DNA of 44,280 nucleotides from Bythopirellula sp. (GTDB lineage Bacteria; Planctomycetota; Planctomycetia; Pirellulales; Lacipirellulaceae). Of the stretch, positions 42,127-44,280 are shown one piece after another (position 1 is the stretch's first letter; each line of letters starts with the position of its first letter). The DNA lies in the NCBI GenBank assembly GCA_028285205.1, contig JANQQA010000035.1, positions 1 to 44,280 on the forward strand, read 5' to 3'. The position numbers and the translations under genes were made by a program. The notes below the pieces were generated by a model. That model did no database searches, was not told where the DNA came from, and worked only from the letters and a program-made list of their open reading frames with translations.

Positions 42127-43356
42127 GACCTCGCCGCCGCCGGACCCGCCGTAGTTCTCGACCTCCCACACGCCGTCGGGCAGGTCGAACTCCATCAGCG
42201 GCGGTGCCGAGTAGGTCTGCTCGAGGCGGATGCCCTCCTCGAGCGCCGCCGCCAACACGATCGGCTTGAAGGCCGAGCCGGTGGGTCGCCGCCCCTGCGT
42301 GGCGAGGTTGAGCTTGGCCTCGTCGGCGTCGGGATCGAAGAAGTCGTGGCCGCCGACGACGGCGCGCACCCAGCCGGTGCTCGGGTCGATCACCACGACC
42401 GCGACGTCGGGGTCCGAGCCGGGCTCCGGGAGCACCCGTCGCACCGCGAGCTCGGCCTGGGCCTGGAGCGTCGCGTCGAGGGAGGTCTCGATCCGCAGAC
42501 CGCCGGCGAACAGCAGGTCCCGCCGCTCCTCGAAGGTCTCCCCGAAGCGCTCGTCGGTGAGCAGGAAGCGCCGGACCTCCTCGACGAAGTAGGGCGCGTC
42601 GTAGCGCTCCTCGATCGTGCGCTCCCGCAGCTCGATCGGCGCCGACGTCACCGCCGTCGCCGTCGCCTCGTCGATCCAGCCCAGCTCCTGCATGCGGCCG
42701 ATCACGAGGTCGCGCCGCTCGGTCGCCAGCTCCGGCTCGCGGAAGGGGTCGTAGGTCGACGGCGCCCGGATGAGACCGGCGAGCAACGCGGACTGGGCGA
42801 GGTCGAGGTCGGCGACGTCGATGCCGAAGAACTCCTGGGCCGCAGCCTGCACCCCGTACGCACCGGCACCGAAGTAGATCGTGTTGAGGTAAAGCTCGAG
42901 GATCTCGTCCTTCGAGAGCTTCTGCTCCAACTGGAAGGCGACCGCCGCCTCCCGCACCTTGCGGTCGAGCGTGCGGTCGCTGCCGACGAGGGCGTTCTTC
43001 ACGTACTGCTGGGTGATGGTCGAGCCGCCCTCGACGACCTCGCCCTCCTCCACGTTGGCCCGCAGCGCCCGCATGGTCGCCCGGACGTCGACGCCGCGGT
43101 GCTCGTGGAAGCGGTGGTCCTCGATGGCGAGCACGGCGTCCTGCAACACCTGCGGCATCTGCGACAGCGGGACGCTGTCCCGGTTCTCGACGCCGTGGAA
43201 GACGAAGAGCTCGTCGCCGTCGGCGTCGAGGGCGACCGACGACTCCGCGTCCTCGGGGATGGGCGCGGACAGCTCCGGGATCTCGTACGAGCAGCCGGCG
43301 AGCGCGAGCAGCCCGACGGCTGCGGGGGCGGCGATCCGGCGGAACACGCGATCCAT
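42118..43356 (-). CDS. Class A penicillin-binding protein, C-terminus missing (cut by joint)
   Basis: 413 codons from ATG 43356, which starts [25 protein letters not shown], a signal peptide with a lipobox-like LAGC. The frame upstream to 43533 is not used. Glycosyltransferase domain (GT51): [20 protein letters not shown] with the catalytic Glu, [33 protein letters not shown] [19 protein letters not shown]. The transpeptidase domain starts with [15 protein letters not shown] and contains the active-site SxxK as TGSAFKP. It stops before the SxN and KTG motifs, where the aconitase sequence begins. It is divergent from tyrS with a 70-base gap. Actinobacterial by GC and style. Confidence 0.9.
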
Positions 43357-43426
43357 GGTGTCGCGACCGCGCCGCAGAGTGGCGGCGCCCCGCGAACGGG
43401 GCGCGTGGCGGGCCGCGGCCGGTGCC

Positions 43427-44280
43427 ATGCTGGCCGACGTGGACTTGTTCGACGACCTGCTCGCACGCGGGCTCATCCAGGACTCGACCGACCGCGACGC
43501 CCTGCGCGCCCGCCTGGCCGAGGGGCCGATCACCGTCTACTACGGCTGCGATCCCTCGGCCGACAGCCTGCACGTCGGCAACCTGATCGGTCTCGCCGTC
43601 CTGCGCCGGTTCCAGCTCGCCGGGCACCGGGTGATCGGTCTCGCCGGCGGGGCGACCGGCATGATCGGCGACCCGGGCGGCAAGTCCGCGGAGCGCAACC
43701 TGCTCGACGCCGCAGAGCTCACCGCGAACGTCGCCCAGATCCGGGAGCAGATGGCCCGATTCATCGACTTCGACGCCGATCCGCCGGCGGTCCTGGTCGA
43801 CAACCGGGACTGGACCACCCAGCTGTCGGTCCTCGACTTCCTCCGCGACCCTGGCAAGCACATCACCGTGCAGCAGATGACGGGCAAGGAGTCCGTGCGG
43901 GCCCGGCTCGGGTCCGAGCAGGGCCTGTCCTACACCGAGTTCTCCTACATGCTCCTCCAGGCGAACGACTTCGCCCACCTCGCCGAGCACGAGGACTGCG
44001 AGCTGCAGATCGGCGGCGCAGACCAGTGGGGCAACATCTCCCTCGGCGTGGAGCTCACCCGCAAGCGCCTGGGTCGTCACGTCCACGGGTTCACGTGGCC
44101 GCTGCTCGTGCGGGCCGACGGCTCGAAGTACGGCAAGACCGCCGGTGGCGACACGATGTGGCTCGGCAGCCATCGCATGTCGGCCTACGCCTTCTTCCAG
44201 GGGTGGATGCACATCGACGATGCCGACGTGCGCCGGCTCCTGCTCCAGCTGACGTTCCTCTCGCTCGCCGGGTGCGACGC
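43427..44280 (+). CDS. tyrS: Tyrosyl-tRNA synthetase, N-terminal part (runs off window)
   Basis: 284 codons from ATG 43427 without a stop, open at the right edge. Class I synthetase that charges tRNA-Tyr. The sequence begins MLADVDLFDDLLARGLIQDSTD and shows YYGCDPSADSLHVGNLIGL, with HVGN as the HIGH-type motif. It continues with GGATGMIGDPGGKSAERNLL, TGKESVRARLGSEQGLSYTEFSYMLLQANDF, LQIGGADQWGNISLGVELTRK and the KMSKS-type KYGKTAGG. The C-terminal S4-like domain lies beyond the window. It belongs to the GC-rich actinobacterial tail and is divergent from the penicillin-binding protein. Confidence 0.93.
   Translation, partial: MLADVDLFDDLLARGLIQDSTDRDALRARLAEGPITVYYGCDPSADSLHVGNLIGLAVLRRFQLAGHRVIGLAGGATGMIGDPGGKSAERNLLDAAELTANVAQIREQMARFIDFDADPPAVLVDNRDWTTQLSVLDFLRDPGKHITVQQMTGKESVRARLGSEQGLSYTEFSYMLLQANDFAHLAEHEDCELQIGGADQWGNISLGVELTRKRLGRHVHGFTWPLLVRADGSKYGKTAGGDTMWLGSHRMSAYAFFQGWMHIDDADVRRLLLQLTFLSLAGCD

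Noticed and set aside
41187..42269. 360-codon plus-strand frame opposite aconitase
   Set aside because: Antisense to clear aconitase sequence and crossing the chimeric joint; no domain or ribosome site.
42047..44212. Very long minus-strand open frame in the GC-rich tail (721 codons)
   Set aside because: It is a shadow frame produced by high GC. It runs antisense to tyrS and out of frame through the penicillin-binding protein, and is rich in Arg/Gly/Ala without any domain.
42118..44280. Horizontal transfer of a PBP-tyrS segment into the planctomycete
   Set aside because: It would destroy both aconitase and the PBP at one base; a chimeric contig is simpler. Kept as a check in the findings.

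Overview
The first ~42.1 kb look like one stretch of a planctomycete genome, probably of the Pirellulales type. The signs are a secreted giant protein with the N-terminal LExLEQRQL sorting motif, a DUF1080 protein, a DUF1573 protein, a metallophosphatase fused to a tetraheme cytochrome, split GcvPA/GcvPB with a LipM-like ligase, lysine-rich histone-H1-like tails, an archaeal-type ProRS, and weak or missing Shine-Dalgarno sites. The last ~2.16 kb (about 42,118-44,280) are visibly more GC-rich, with G/C in almost every third codon position. They carry a truncated class A penicillin-binding protein and the 5' part of tyrS of actinobacterial style. The switch falls inside two unrelated housekeeping genes at the same point, so I read it as a chimeric contig joint, not biology.

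Layout. 1-3.3 kb: edge of a membrane protein gene, a secreted secretin-like protein, and a ketosynthase-fold protein that has lost its catalytic Cys. 3.3-10.3 kb: translation/transcription block nusA-infB-rbfA, then a HhH (Nth-like) protein with a basic tail and a YebC-family regulator. 10.4-14.5 kb: an NTF2-like protein, convergent with a metallophosphatase/tetraheme cytochrome, a DUF1573 protein and a DUF4416 protein. 14.5-20 kb: proS, divergent from an RNA-turnover pair (YhaM-like OB/HD exoribonuclease and RNase R) with a small BamE-like protein between. 20-22 kb: an accessory insertion, a retron-type reverse transcriptase with an upstream hairpin region that could be its msr/msd RNA, bracketed by 115-bp direct repeats (84% identical, 1295 bp apart). 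22-27.4 kb: glycine cleavage operon gcvT-gcvH-gcvPA-gcvPB plus a LipM-like lipoyl/octanoyl transferase; the L protein is not here. 27.4-34 kb: FHA protein, small conserved protein, H1-like protein, TPR lipoprotein, two uncharacterised membrane proteins and an orphan AAA+ ATPase, with several gene-poor gaps. 34.6-40.6 kb: secreted/surface proteins (RTX-GEVED-dockerin-like giant, DUF1080, MORN-variant). 40.7-42.1 kb: the C-terminal half of aconitase, cut by the joint.

The best candidate for an undescribed system is the retron cassette upstream of gcvT. It has retron-diagnostic NAxxH and VTG motifs, a compact structured RNA candidate, no obvious effector, and long flanking repeats that may have duplicated the gcvT promoter region. 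Other points of interest are the Cys-to-Glu ketosynthase homologue, a leader motif shared by the divergent proS and OB/HD genes, and different palindromic elements filling each gap of the gcv operon.
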